Below, one piece after another: positions 22,117-33,868 of a stretch of 64,000 bases of DNA (position 1 is its first letter; every line of letters starts with the position of its first letter). Where the stretch lies: contig JAGTTD010000025.1 of NCBI GenBank assembly GCA_018398585.1, positions 14,885,578 to 14,949,577 of the forward strand, given 5' to 3'. A program made the translations under genes and the position numbers. Source of the DNA: Simmondsia chinensis (Eukaryota; Streptophyta; Magnoliopsida; Caryophyllales; Simmondsiaceae). The notes under the pieces are model-generated. The model made no database searches and had not been told where the DNA came from. It worked only from the letters and a program-made list of their open reading frames with translations.

Positions 22117-23714
22117 AACAACAACAGTCCCAGTGCCTCGCGGCTCCTGCAATAAGCAGGGTCTGGGAGGGGTGGATGTACGCAGCCTTACCCCTTCCGA
22201 GTGAAAAGGAGGCTGTTTCCGATGACCCCCAACCTGAAGTGCGTGTAAGCCTGCAAGTACAGAAATCAATTTATAAACAATGGATTTAGCAAAAATAAGT
22301 TTCCACCTGAATCAAAGAAATAGGCAAGCAAGCAATTAAGTGTGTATGTATGTATGCAAAAAATAGTTGAGTAATCAGAACTAACTAAACAGTATGAAAA
22401 TGCACTACTTGGGGTTATAACTGCCTAGGGATCTTAAACTACAATTCACTCACCTCACTATCCTACGCTGCTACCTCCGCTATCCTTATGCTAGCCCTCC
22501 ATGGTGCCCTATCTGAGGCCATCTCCTCTCTTAGGTTTAGGTGGGTTAGGTCGTGTCGAATCGTCTCCAGCCAACTCCTCTTTGGCCTGCCCCTCCCTCT
22601 TCTTCCTAGCGTCGTTTGTAGTTGTTCGCACCTCCTCTCTCGGTTTATCCTCGATCAATGTTACACCCAATTTATCTCTTATTACATCGTTCCAGATCCT
22701 ATCCTTCCTTGTGCGGCCACACATCCAGCGCAGCATCCTCATCTCTGCCACTTTCATTCTCTGTGTTTGATTTTATTTCATTAGGTGACACTCTGCCCCA
22801 TATAATATAGCCGGTCTAACTACCATCCTATAGTATTTTTCCTTTATCTTTAGCGGGAACTTTCTATCACAAAGTACCCCGGATGCCATCCTCCACTTTT
22901 GCGATCCTACTTTAATCCAATTGTTGACATCCTCATCCACCTCACCATTCTGATGTATCATGGATCCCAGGTATTTGAAACTCTCCTTACTCGGTACGAT
23001 CTCCGATTCTATCTTGACCTCCTCTGTACTAGACATTGTGGAATGATCGAATTTGAATTCCAAGTACTCGGTTTTAGATCTGCTAATCCTTAAGCCCTTC
23101 GATTCTAAAGCACCTCTCCACAATTCCAACTTTTCATTTATGTCCACTCCGGAGTCCCCTACCAAAACTATGCCATTTGCCAAAAGCATACACCAAGGTA
23201 CCTCTCCTTTGATGTGTCTAGTGAGCTCGTCCATCACTAGAATGAACAGAAAGGGACTCAAGGCAGAACCCTGGTGCACCCCGACTGTAATAGGGAACGT
23301 GTCTGTCTTCCCTTCCCCTGTTAGTATGTGCCTCTTCATACCTGTCCTTAATAGCCCGAATATAAGGCATTGGGATGCCTCTCCTACCCAACACCAGCCA
23401 TAGTACCTCTTTTGGTACTTTATCATATGCCTTTTCCAAATCAATGAAAACCATGTAGAGATCCTTTTGTCTCTCCCTATACAGCTCTATCGTTCGCCTT
23501 AAAAGGTGGATGGCTTCTATTGTTGATCTCCCAGGTATGAACGCGAACTGGTTTTCGGTCACCTCCGTATGTTGCCGTAGCCTCCTTTCTATGACTCGCT
23601 CCAACAACTTGAGAGTGTGACACATTAGTTTGATCCCCCGGTAGTTGAAGCAGCTTTAGATATCGCCCTTGTTCTTGTAAATTGGGACTAGTGTGCTCTT
23701 CCGCCATTCGCCCC
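22117..23714 (-). mobile_element. 5'-truncated RTE-type LINE in the LARD
   Basis: Minus-strand non-LTR retrotransposon, 1.6 kb. From 23625: RPG-type entry RSTIEAIHLLRRTIELYRE, then YMVFIDLEKAYDKVPKEVLW (first catalytic Asp), MDELTRHIKGEVPWCMLLAN at about 23235, and the thumb region SFKYLGSMIH and KWRMASGVLCDRKFPLK to about 22773. The catalytic FADD is replaced by LANG, so it is inactive, and frameshifts are present. The 3' tail reads GGCACTGGGACTGTTGTTGTT, typical of RTE elements. A 16-bp target duplication flanks it. Endonuclease and the 5' end are missing. Confidence 0.9.
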
Positions 23715-23730
23715 TAAAGTTACATGATAC
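23715..23730. repeat. RTE target-site duplication (right)
   Basis: Exact second copy of TAAAGTTACATGATAC. A run of about 20 A follows. Confidence 0.9.
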
Positions 23731-23765
23731 TAAAAAAAAAAAAAAAAAAAAAGAAAGGAGATAAA

Positions 23766-23767
<2 letters not shown>

Positions 23768-23806
<39 letters not shown>
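23768..23806. repeat. (TA)n microsatellite
   Basis: About 19 TA repeats inside the LARD, directly after the A-run that follows the RTE insertion. Confidence 0.9.
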
Positions 23807-23809
<3 letters not shown>

Positions 23810-23910
23810 GGCTTTGAACGTTCTTTAGATGTTTAATCGTCATCTTCCCTAGCAAACCTCAGCACCACACTATCACCAACACCTCCACAAAAACCACTAG
23901 TATCGGCACG

Positions 23911-24290
23911 ACCTGGCTCACCTCACCTCTGGCTTACCCCATCTCTAGGTCGCCCGCGATTTCTAGCACACCCCAAAACCTAGCTCGCCCAAAGTCCTAG
24001 CTCCCCCGTAACCTATGGCTTGCCCAATATGTGGCTTGCTCGTGACCCGTGCCTCGCCCTTGAACATGCCTCGCCCTTAACCTATGGCTCACCCCGACCA
24101 TGGCTCGTGACCCGTAAACGTGGCTCGCCCGTGACCTCTGGCTCGCCCTTAAACCTGGCTTGCCCATGACCTCTGGCTCGCCCTTGAACCTGGTTTTCCT
24201 GTGACCTTTGGCTCACCCAGATCGTGGCTTGTCCATGACCCATGGCTCCCCCCATATCATGGCTCGCCCATGACCCAGGGCTCTTTATTT
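23911..24290 (+). repeat. LARD block 2: GC-rich 18/36-bp repeat
   Basis: Degenerate units of the type TGGCTCGCCCGTGACC and TGGCTCGCCCTTGAAC alternate, giving about a 35-36-bp dimer. It is strikingly GC-rich in an AT-rich element. Confidence 0.8.
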
Positions 24291-25170
24291 ATTTCAAACC
24301 TTTAAAGGTCAATTTTATTATATTTTTTGTCTAACTTAACCCCAAAATGGTCAGTTTTCATTACAATTTTTGTTTAATGTAATCCTAAACAGGAAAATTT
24401 GCCACATAATCCTAGCTTAGTTCAACTCCGATTGAACCAATATTCGTTACAATCTAAATTTTTGTCAATTCTAGTCGAACCAGTTCTCATTACAATCTTA
24501 AGTTTAATTCAACTCTAAAATGGTTAATTTTTGTCAACTCTAATTGTATTAGTTTTTATAATAATCTTACGTTCAATTCAACCCTAAATGGTTAATTTGC
24601 ACCAATCCTATCTCTATTCAATTCAACTTTTAGTGGGTCACTTTTCAATATGATTTTGGTTTAGTTCAACTCGAATTAAACAAATTTTTGTTACAATCTC
24701 AGCTTAGTTCAACCCCATTTGAAGTAATCCTCGTCACAACATCTGTCTAATTCATCCCTGTTGGAACTAATTCTCGTTACTACATCTTTTAATTCAGCCA
24801 CGGTGGAACTAATCCTTGTTACAATCTCAATTTAATTCAACCTTCGTTGAGCAAATTCTCATTATAACATATATTTAATTCAACCCTATTTGAACTAAGT
24901 CCTGTTATAACCTTAGTTTCATTCAACCCTACTTGAACTAACTTTCATTGCAATTTCAAGTTAAATCAACCCTTATTGAGCCAATTTTGTCATAATCTCA
25001 GTATAGTTCAATCCTAATTGAACATTTAGTTACAACCTCATGTTAATTAAATCTCAATTTGGTCAGTTTTTATTACAATCCTAGGATCGACTTTGGTCAT
25101 AATCTCAATTCAACTAAACATTGCTTCAATTCAATCTTTGATGTAATTCATGTTGAACTTATTCTCATTT
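24291..25170 (+). repeat. LARD block 3: 43-bp tandem repeat
   Basis: Around twenty diverged copies of a unit of about 43 bp with core TTCAACCCTAATTGAAC then TTCTCGTTACAATCTCAG. Units are clearest around 24680-25000. Confidence 0.8.
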
Positions 25171-26449
25171 GATTAAGTTTTAATTTAGTATGCTCTTCTT
25201 ACAATTCCTATCCATTTGAATCCAGATGAAATCAACTTTCACCAATTTGTTCATATAGCAACCGAAGTCGTTCATCATACGTGTGGTTCTAGCTTTGCCC
25301 TACTTGCCCATGAATATGCTTTGCTATAATTTCTTATATCTTTGATAATCTCATCCGAATCTCCCGCATATTCTTATTGAAATTAAGGCTCTTTCAACTG
25401 TTATTTCATAATACAACTCTAATAGATAGTCTATCTATTGGTATATTTATATATTATATAAAATTAAAAGCTATCCACTCTTTATTCCAAAGGCCTCAAT
25501 TAGACAGTTTTCTCTCAGTCAGTCGCAAGTGACTAAATTCCTCTAGACACGCTATGAAAATGAATAAAATAAACATTTTCTTTTATTAATCACGTGCAGA
25601 TTAAAAATTCATCTGTTGATAACCCTCTACAAAAACACTGTAGCTTGTTTCTATATATCATATATGTTATTTACTTCCATTAAGTAATGAAAATCACATA
25701 CAAATTGTGCCTGGAACCTGTTGACTAAATGTTCGCATCATCTGCATCTCATAAATATCACATGTATCTAAACTTCTTTTGTTGTAGATCGACGGATAGA
25801 ACTACAATGTACCATCTTAAATTATTGTAACCTCAATTAAATTAACAAATGTCATAGGGCCAACTTAACCAATCTTCACGTCAACTCCATTTCAAATCAA
25901 ACTCCAAGGAGTTAATCTTTGCCATAATTCCACACTAATAATTTCTTGTTTGAGCTAAGTTCCACTGCTATTTCAGTCTAACCAGACTCTACTTCAACAA
26001 ACTCTCACTCTGTTTTTCCTCTCCTCAATGGTTTTTGGCCTTTCCTAGCACCTCTTTTTATAGAGGACTTCCTTGTTTCTGATATATGTCAAGAGTGAGG
26101 ATATGTGCCTTTCTTTTAAGGGGAAGTAGAAAGATTCCTCCTTACCTCTTTGGTGTTGACTTTGTTAAACATTAAGGGGGAGGATAAATAATGTGTGGTA
26201 TATGGGTTTTAGAATGGGTTTTGCTATTTGTCCTGCGAATTGTTCACCTTATCCCTATACATATTGCCATGTTCTTACATGCCTTTTAACCACACACCGC
26301 GTAACTACATGCTTGGTCATTTCATGCCTTGCCCTTACTCATACGAGAATAGCTCAAATGCGCCTACAAATAAACACCTACATATACACGCCAACCAATG
26401 GCTACCTACTACTGCACGCCATGTTTCTTCATGCTAGCCCTGAAAGGGT

Positions 26450-26610
26450 ACGTTTACAAACAAATGTTACAAGCCGTAGTTAAGGTTACAAGCCACGTTT
26501 GAAGCCTACATAATGCCCTTAAAGTTGCAAGCCATGTTTAAGGTTACGTGCCTAGCTTGAAGCCGGCCTATTGCACTTGAAGTTACAAGCCATATTTAAG
26601 GTCTGGCTAC
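26450..26610 (+). repeat. LARD block 4: short tandem repeat
   Basis: About four degenerate copies of AAGGTTACAAGCCATGTTT / TTGAAGCC. Confidence 0.55.
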
Positions 26611-27154
26611 CATCCTTGCAATATGCTAGGAAAGCTTGTTTGTGCTCATTGATTACCGTACTGAATGGATAACCTACCCCTCCATAGCATATCTCCTTTA
26701 CGAGGGATCAAGCACACTCTCTAATTGTGTCATTAGAATTCCATTCACATATTGCAGCACCAATACCTAAAAGTAGTAGTGCCAAATTATGGACATCGAG
26801 AAGGATGAATCTATGACTTAAATGTGTTTTCATCGGTTCATCTTTCATAGTTTTGATGACCAACACCATAAAATACCATCACATAAATGTGGTGCCAATA
26901 TTGGTGCACCAATTTGGCCTAGAAAGCATATAAGTTAATTTGAACAAAATAGACAAACCATAACAAGTTGGCCAAGATTATACATTGTACTGTCAAAACT
27001 TTGTACTAGCATGCAAAATGGGTAATAACTCCTTTTGAACCCAAGAAGCATGCCCATAGGATTACAATCACATTTTTTTTTTTCCCGATGGTATTATCCC
27101 ATTCATAGTTGATCCAACTACTCCATCATGAATTGGATTTCTTCTCCTTAGTGG

Positions 27155-27680
27155 CAGCAATGAATCATTTTAGGACTGTGGGACTTTTCCTCAATTATTT
27201 CCTTATCTTAATGGCGTAAGTCATTTTACAATGGTGTAAATCATTTTTTAGGTTGGGGGACTTCTCCGCCATTCATAGCCCAAACTTTATTTAAATGGTG
27301 AGATAAATCATTTTAGGACAGGGGGATTTTTCTCTAATTCGCAACTTAAATTTCCTTGTCTTGGTAATGTAAACCATTTTCGGACAGGGAGACTTTGCTC
27401 CAATCCAAAAATTAAATTTTCGTATCTTGGAGGTACAAATCATTTTTAGACAGAGCGACTACTCCACAATTCACAACTTAAATTTCCTCATTTTAGTAGT
27501 ATAAATCATCTTCGGGCAGGGAGACATCGCCCCAATTCACAAATTGGATTTTCATATCTTGGTGGTGTAAATCATTTTAGACAAGGGGACTTGACGTACA
27601 CTCACAATCTAGATTTCATTATCTTGATAGAGCGAATCATTTTAGAGCTGGAGAACCTCACTTTCAGTTATGCCACATCT
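27155..27680 (+). repeat. LARD block 5: 66-bp tandem repeat
   Basis: About eight units of 66 bp, each with AAATCATTTTAGGACAGGG, then GACTT.TCC.CAATTC and AAATTTCCT.ATCTTGGTGG. Confidence 0.8.
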
Positions 27681-29204
27681 TCGTAGATCATTTCTAACTG
27701 GAAAATCCAACATGAACCACGCTTGTTACTACACTGTTGCAACTCACGCTTTAACTAACCGTCTGCTAGCTAAGTCTTGCTATTGGTCAATAGCTTAGTA
27801 ACAGCAACGTAAGACATTGTTTCTATCCATTTAGCCACCTTCATAATCACATACATGTTGTCCAAACGCTATATTTGATAAATACACCTTACTCTTATAT
27901 TCTATATTATTCTTGTTCATTTATCCACAAAAAACAAATCATGTAAGGGAATACGGCAATATCTTCCCTCACTAAATCTCTTAGTTCTTCCTCTTCTCCT
28001 TAACATTTGATGCTTAAGAAATGATAATCAAGGATGGATATAGGGGTATACACATAAATCATTTAACGTAATTTTAGATTATTGTGACACTATAAACCGA
28101 GCTTTTTGTAAAATAAGGATTCAAAGCTAAATCTTTATTAACTTACTTTAAGAAGTTAAGCGTTGCATATATTCTGTTGCAATATATAATTGATAACTCC
28201 AAACCTCAATAACAACTTCTTAACAATCACAAAGCATGCCTAACATGAGAATTGGCATAAGAAAATCAAAAATACTTTCCCAAACATCTTGAAGATACTG
28301 AAGGTAGCTGTAACCGCCGTACTTGAGATGAAGAATCAAAAGCTAGTGATGTACGGGCATAAACAACTTAATAGTAAAAAACCTTCAGAATGTGCCAATC
28401 TAAACGAATAACAATAGGGATGAACTAGCTCAATACCCGTGACAACTTATTTCAAGACAATCTTGAACTTGCTCATGAATAATCTAAAACTTGTCTCATC
28501 GCCTACTCAATCTAGCCCTCATCAAGATAATATACAGCAAAGGATCACCGAGTTTTTAAAACTATTTTTAGTCTTGGAGCTGGAATAACAAGACTGACAT
28601 ATATTGAAAAAACATTTATACCATGACAATGGCATCCTTACATGCCTGTCATCATCAATACATTACAAACTCACCTTGCAGTGTTTTTAATATTTGCTGT
28701 CGGTATAGATGATATGTTATAAAACAATCAAAAACTCATCATTCTTAAGTTGCATATGAGGCATAGTGCTTGTCAACCAGACATTTAGGGTTTACGTGAT
28801 TATTTATGAATCGTGTTGTGTGAATATATTTTGCTTACGAAATACATCTTATGAATGCCACTAATGACTATTAGTGTAGTTGTCTAATTATAATTACTCA
28901 GCATAAGCTATACCTAGCTTATCAATTCATAGATAAATGCTAGGGATAAAAGAATGTGAGCCATGGATATTGTTTAAGGATGATATACTATGCGATCAGT
29001 ATAAAACTTAGCATGTAACAATCTTAAGTATTTTATTTCTAAGAACTCGCCTTTATTTTGATATTTATTCTCTGCTTATTCATTATTAAACAAGTATATT
29101 AAATTGACCTTTTTGGTTTGAATTAACGCCTCGAGTATGCTTGACTTTATCTAGGTATTCTATACATGACACCTGACGGTCAGCCAAGTACGTGCCTAAC
29201 ACCA

Positions 29205-29945
29205 TGGTCCACCTTGGTATAATCACCTGCAATGAGTGCAATACCTTACACCATGATCCGCCCAGGTGCAATCACCCGCAATGGGTGTAATACTCATCAC
29301 CATGGTCCACCTTGGTGCAATCACTTACAATTGATGCAATACTCATCACCATGGTGCGCCCAGGAGCAATCACCCATAACAAATGCAATAACTTACACCA
29401 TGATCCATCCTGGTGCAATCACCTGCAAGGAGTGTAACACTTATTACCATGGTCCGCCCTGGTGCAATCACCCACAACGGGTGCAATATTCATCACCATT
29501 GTCCCCCCTAGTGCAATCACCCGCAATGGGTGCAATACTCATCATCATGGTCCACCGTGGTGCAATCACACGCAATGGGTGCAATACACATCACCATGGT
29601 CCTTTTTGGTGTAATCATCAGCAGCGGGTGCAATACTCATCACCCTGGTCCGCACTGGTGTAATCACCCGCAACAGGTGCAATACTCATTACCATTGTCC
29701 CCCCAGTACAATCACCCGCAACGAGTGCAATACTCATCATCATGGTTCGCCCTAGTGCGATCACCCGCAACGGGTGCAATACTTATTACAATGGTCTGCC
29801 GAGGTATAATCATCCGTAACGGGTGCAATACTCATCATCATAGTCTGCCCTAGAGTAGTCACTCGCAACGGGTGCAGTACTCATGACCATGATCCGCCCT
29901 AGTGTTATCACCCACAAGGAGTGCAATATTCATCATCACTATCTA
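29205..29945 (+). repeat. LARD block 6: 49-bp tandem repeat
   Basis: About fifteen copies of a 49-bp unit: GTGCAATCACCCGCAACGGG, TGCAATACTCATCACC, ATGGTCCGCC. Period 49 is countable directly in the sequence. Many units contain the perfect hairpin CACCCG-CAA-CGGGTG. The open frames through this block are a by-product of the repeat. Confidence 0.9.
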
Positions 29946-30310
29946 CCAATATTTTTGTTGAGCATACATGATTTACAATTTTTGTTTTGTTTTGTTTTTG
30001 ATCAGCATGATTTACAATTTCAACTCATATGATCTACAAGTTTCAAAGATATACCATTCTCCATGGTATAACTTTTACTTAGTTACTTAGTTGCATCTTT
30101 GACTCGCTCATATATTTTCCCTCTTTGATTCAAATATACTCGCCACATGGAGCTCAAATCACCGTGGACGCTTTTAGAAATAAAAGCACAAAATGTTTTA
30201 AATAGTCCAAGTTCCAGATGGCCCCAAAAGCTCAAGTCCCCTAAACATTCCTACACAAGTGAAAATTACTCCATTCAAACAAGTAAAAATAAAGAGCTCT
30301 ATTAAGTTCC

Positions 30311-30420
30311 CTAATGAGCTAAATGCCCTGATAGGGTGACCAATGCACTAAACACTTTGATAAGATCTACGATTAGGCTAAATGCCTTGCTAAGGTTCAT
30401 GATGGGCCATGCACCCAGTT
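30311..30420 (+). repeat. LARD block 7: degenerate short repeat
   Basis: Three or four weak copies of a unit of about 35 bp around GCTAAATGCCCTGATAAGG, just before the 3' LTR. Confidence 0.45.
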
Positions 30421-30669
30421 ACGAGCCGTAATGACTTAAACATTCTATTAAATTTCAAATACCCTGATACATATCTTATTTAGGTCATACGCTCTATTAA
30501 TTTCGAATAAAGTTCAAAATACACATGAATGACAATTACAAAGAGCTCAAACAGAGCATTGAATACCTTCAATTCCCCGGAAAACATTATGTACCAGCGA
30601 GCTGCGGTTAAAAACTGATGTGCAATCCACTCCATGGTCAAACATGGAATGACTGAAGTTCTCTCATAG

Positions 30670-30691
30670 AATGGCGGCGGGGGGGACTATA
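30670..30691 (+). other. LARD polypurine tract
   Basis: GGCGGCGGGGGGGACTATA directly precedes the 3' LTR, the expected gypsy-type plus-strand primer position. Confidence 0.75.
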
Positions 30692-31186
30692 TGTTTATAA
30701 TACTGGCCCAGTACTGGCACTTAACACGCCCGGCACTTTCACGCCCAACACTCACTGGCCCGGCACTTTCTTCCCAGTACTTTGTTATGCTTATAGTCAT
30801 ACCCTCCCAAAAAAATAAGTAACACCAAGCGACACGTATAAACAAGGTAAGCCAGAACGGGCTTGCCAGAAATGGGTGACCCAGGAATGGGCGACCCAGA
30901 AATGGGCGAGCCAACAGACCAGAATTCTCTATAAAATGGAAAGGCTCCTCGCATTTCAAGACTCACCTCCCCTCCTCATAGGCATGCCTCTTCCTCCTCT
31001 CATCTCTCCCGATTCCCTCTCCAGAGCAATAATCGATCAAGTCCCCCCTACTTCCCTCATGAATCTTATAGGGAATATCAAGCTGAGTGGTAGCTAGACC
31101 TTGAGTTTAGCTTATCCTTACGAACCCCATCTCATACAAATCTCCAATACGATGAATAAACACACTAACCAAATTCATCGTAAACA
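30692..31186 (+). repeat. LARD 3' LTR
   Basis: Starts TGTTTATAATACTGGCC and ends CGTAAACA. It shares the TATA region (CTCTATAAAATGG) and AGCCAGAAATGGGC repeats with the 5' copy. The two LTRs differ at many positions, so the insertion is not recent. Confidence 0.85.
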
Positions 31187-32827
31187 GAACCCACGTGTGT
31201 AATAGTAGAAGAGCCCCATTTCTAACTAAAACACTTCTGCAACCATTATAAGGAAGAAGGTTGTGAACAATACCTAGATTGGGAGTCATATGGTTTATGG
31301 CACCGAAGTTGGGATACCAATTGTAGTCGTAAGAGTCTGTTATTGATATGGCGGCGAGAGAGTCTGTTGAATCCTGAAATGAAGATTGATCGTATTAGTG
31401 AGGGCAGCAAATAGCATTATGACTAGTTTTGTTGCAAATTTGATAGTACTAAGGTCCAAACCCGAGAATTCAACCTGCGTTAAATGAAGTATTACCTAGA
31501 GGACGGTTTTGGTGCAGTTGTGGTGCCATGGATGGAGGGACATTAGATCCCGAGTTATGCTATTGATTTTGTCCTCCATTACGGCCCCCTCGACCAAGAC
31601 GGCAACCATTTTGGCGACCTTTACCTCAACAAGAGTTGGATCCTTGAGTATCTATACCTGTAGCAACTCATGCATGGGTAGGGTCAGTGGTTAGGTGTCC
31701 TTGATATCGCGTTTGGGGCCTTTCTTCGTTTAGGAGAGACATTTTAAGAGCTTCAAAATTGGTGGTGGGAGAAAATGTTTCTTGTTAGAGTACCGAAGGC
31801 AGCATACTTTATCAGAAGACCAGAAATGGCATAATGGATTAGTTCTCTGTTTGAAATAGAGGAGTCTATGGCAGCAAAGTCATTCACAATAGAATTCAGT
31901 TCAGATAGATAAGTTTCCATTGTTTTGTCATCTTTACGTATATTTAAGATTTGAGTTCTTAATTCAAATTCCTTGACCAATGAATGGTCTCAAAATCGCG
32001 TGACAAGGGCATTCCACTTGGCTTTTGTGGTGGATCGTCGGATAATGTCATTTAGAAGAGGCCAGGATAGGGTGGTAGCTATACAAGTGCTAAGGCTCTG
32101 GTTAGTTCTAACCCATATTGAGTGCTCGGGATTAGGGATAGAGGTTCTATCATTGTTTGTGACATAAACAAGAGGACATAGCCCATTAATTGATGTGAAA
32201 TTAGAGTCATGTAAAATTGTTCTCGCCAAGACATGTAATCGATGGTCTTTTCTAATTCAATAGTTACAATATTTGGGATGCCTAAGAGTGGGAGGAGGAA
32301 TGGTCTATTATTGTAAATATTAGGGTTTATAATTAGAGGGAGATAAGAGGGTGTACTAAATCCCCCCCCCCCCCCCCCCCAAAAAAAAAGAAAAAGTTGA
32401 TCCTTTGGCCATGAGGTCCGGTCAAACCAGCAATAGTCAATGCAGGGGATGTTGGTCCAATGGGGTTACTTTTGTGTAGTAGAAAATTGAGACGAGAGGG
32501 GTAAGTGCGGTGATGAACTAGGGATGTCTAAGCTAAGAAATTGAGATATTTGTGGCCTCATGTGGGCTAACAAAGGATCGGAGATGGCGATATCGGTATC
32601 GGTTAGACCGTGGAGGAATGTACCCAAAGATATGGAACGAGGTAAATCAGGCATACCCGGGGATAGGCACACTGTTCGATGACTAGTAGAGCCACCAACA
32701 TGAGGTTGGCCGAGGTCCGTTAGGCCGGTAACAGTAGTGGCCCTCTAGAGAGTCAATGGGGGGCAGGGGAGGGAGTGATTATGGTTCGATTGATTTGCTA
32801 CCCCAAAATTAAATTTTGAGAACCAAA
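31187..32827 (-). pseudogene. Copia gag and protease start (right of the LARD)
   Basis: Minus-strand copia gag. From 32229: LCPLVYVTNNDRTSIPNPEH and WVRTNQSLSTCIATTLS, then RSTTKAKWNALVTRFCDHSL. The UBN2-type domain follows with LRTQILNIRKDDKTMETYLS and ELNSIVNDFAAIDSSISNRE (31980-31753). Below that are a degraded zinc-knuckle region and WYPNFGAINHMTPNLG, the plant copia protease start (usually D.GA..H). The frame is cut at 31187 by the LARD and resumes at 20617. A 19-C tract (32362-32380) sits near the gag start. Confidence 0.85.
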
Positions 32828-32927
32828 ATTAAAAGTAAATGACTCAATCAGAGAACTAGCCAGAAGTTCAAAAAAAAAAAAAAAAAAGACAGGAAAGAAA
32901 GAAAAAAGAGAAGAGTCCCTTTAAAAG

Positions 32928-32939
32928 ACTTTGATACCA
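32928..32939 (-). other. Copia primer-binding site
   Basis: Minus strand TGGTATCAAAGTC next to the LTR end matches the initiator-tRNA-Met type TGGTATCAGAGC with minor changes. Confidence 0.7.
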
Positions 32940-33153
32940 TATCAAAGACAAATAAAGCTATTGGTTCAATAATTAAGAAGGAACAATACATACTCTATTT
33001 ATAGAGTTAGAGAGCAAAGTAAAAAGAAATCAATAACCCTAGCCATATAAGGGATGAGAGGGTAGGGATGTCAATGTCAATAACCCTAGGTTGCTTTCCT
33101 AATGTAGGCTTATACTCTAATAGAGTCCTTTTACATACATTAATTTCATAACA
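32940..33153 (-). repeat. Copia 5' LTR (214 bp)
   Basis: Minus strand TGTTATGAAATTAATG at 33153 to TTTGATA at 32940, with a TATA box CTCTATAAATAGAG near 33000. A short LTR of this size fits small copia lineages. No matching 3' LTR is present on the left, so the element is 3'-truncated. Confidence 0.75.
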
Positions 33154-33262
33154 AAGTGAACTAACTCTAAAAGTCTTATTTTCACTTATCTCCGATGGCA
33201 GACACATGTTAACAGTAATGGGGTGCACGAGCACTGCAACTTTATTACCCATTCTTTAGAAG

Positions 33263-33278
33263 TATGTATGTATGTATG

Positions 33279-33309
<31 letters not shown>

Positions 33310-33310
33310 T
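33263..33310. repeat. (GTAT)n / (TA)n microsatellite
   Basis: About six GTAT units followed by about fourteen TA units. Confidence 0.9.
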
Positions 33311-33339
33311 ATGTAATAAATGAACCCATTGTATTAGTA

Positions 33340-33411
33340 ACCTATTGCTCTAGTGGTAAATACTCCTTACCAAATTACAAGAGGCCCAGGGTTTGACTCT
33401 AACTACTGCCT
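33340..33411 (+). mobile_element. tRNA-derived SINE-like segment
   Basis: Box-A-like TTGCTCTAGTGGT (about 33344) and box-B-like GGGTTTGACTC (33389-33399) at tRNA-like spacing, with CAAGAGGCCCAGGG between them as in plant SINE heads. No clear tail or target duplication. Confidence 0.45.
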
Positions 33412-33796
33412 GCTTATTATTATTTTATAATATATATACTTAATACTTGATTTTATATTATATATACTCATATTAATTATTATTTATTACTTATTTGTTT
33501 TTATAAATATGGATCCCACTACGTTGGAGTCCTAGATTCGTTACCGCTTACCTTCCTTTTTTGTATAAGAAAATATAAAATTGCGAGTGTGGTGTCAACA
33601 GAAAACTAATGACGGTAATATAAATGGTCAATTAAAAAATTTTAAACTCTTAATGCAGTTTGTTAAAAAAATTAGAAAGTTGCATGGTTAAATGCGAAAT
33701 GATTGCTTTTAAAAGTGAATTTCAGTAAAAACAAACCCTATTATATTTGATTAAAAAAAAAATTAAAATAGCCAAAATATAATACCTAGAAGTGGT

Positions 33797-33868
33797 GGGT
33801 AAGGTGAGGCCGGAAGCGATACCTGATAGCTGGGGTAAGGTGAGGCCGGAAGCGATACCTGATAGTTG
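33797..33868. repeat. 36-bp direct tandem duplication
   Basis: Two adjacent 36-bp copies starting GGGTAAGGTGAGGCCGGAAG, differing at one base (CTG versus TTG at the end). GC-rich in AT-rich surroundings. Confidence 0.9.

Larger units (their letters stand above)
20618..31186 (+). mobile_element. LARD-type LTR element, 10.6 kb, non-coding
   Basis: Two plus-strand LTRs of about 500 bp (20618-21117 and 30692-31186) with ends TGTTTATAA and TAAACA (TAAATA in the left copy). A primer-binding-like TTTTTGCACTGTCTATAGG follows the left LTR. It resembles the TTGGCGCCGTCTGTGGG type found in Tat-lineage gypsy elements. A polypurine GGCGGGGGGGACTATA abuts the right LTR. Flanking bases GAAAC and GAACC look like a target duplication with one change. 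The 9.6-kb interior has no gag or pol; it is filled with tandem-repeat blocks plus a nested RTE LINE. This fits a large retrotransposon derivative mobilised by another element. Confidence 0.85.

Noticed and set aside
29232..29853. Open frames of 107-143 codons that look like a repeat protein
   Set aside because: They are a consequence of the 49-bp tandem repeat, whose period is not a multiple of three and which happens to lack stops in two frames.
29205..29945. Regularly spaced repeats resembling a CRISPR array
   Set aside because: Units are contiguous and diverged with no unique spacers, lie inside an LTR element, and the genome is eukaryotic.
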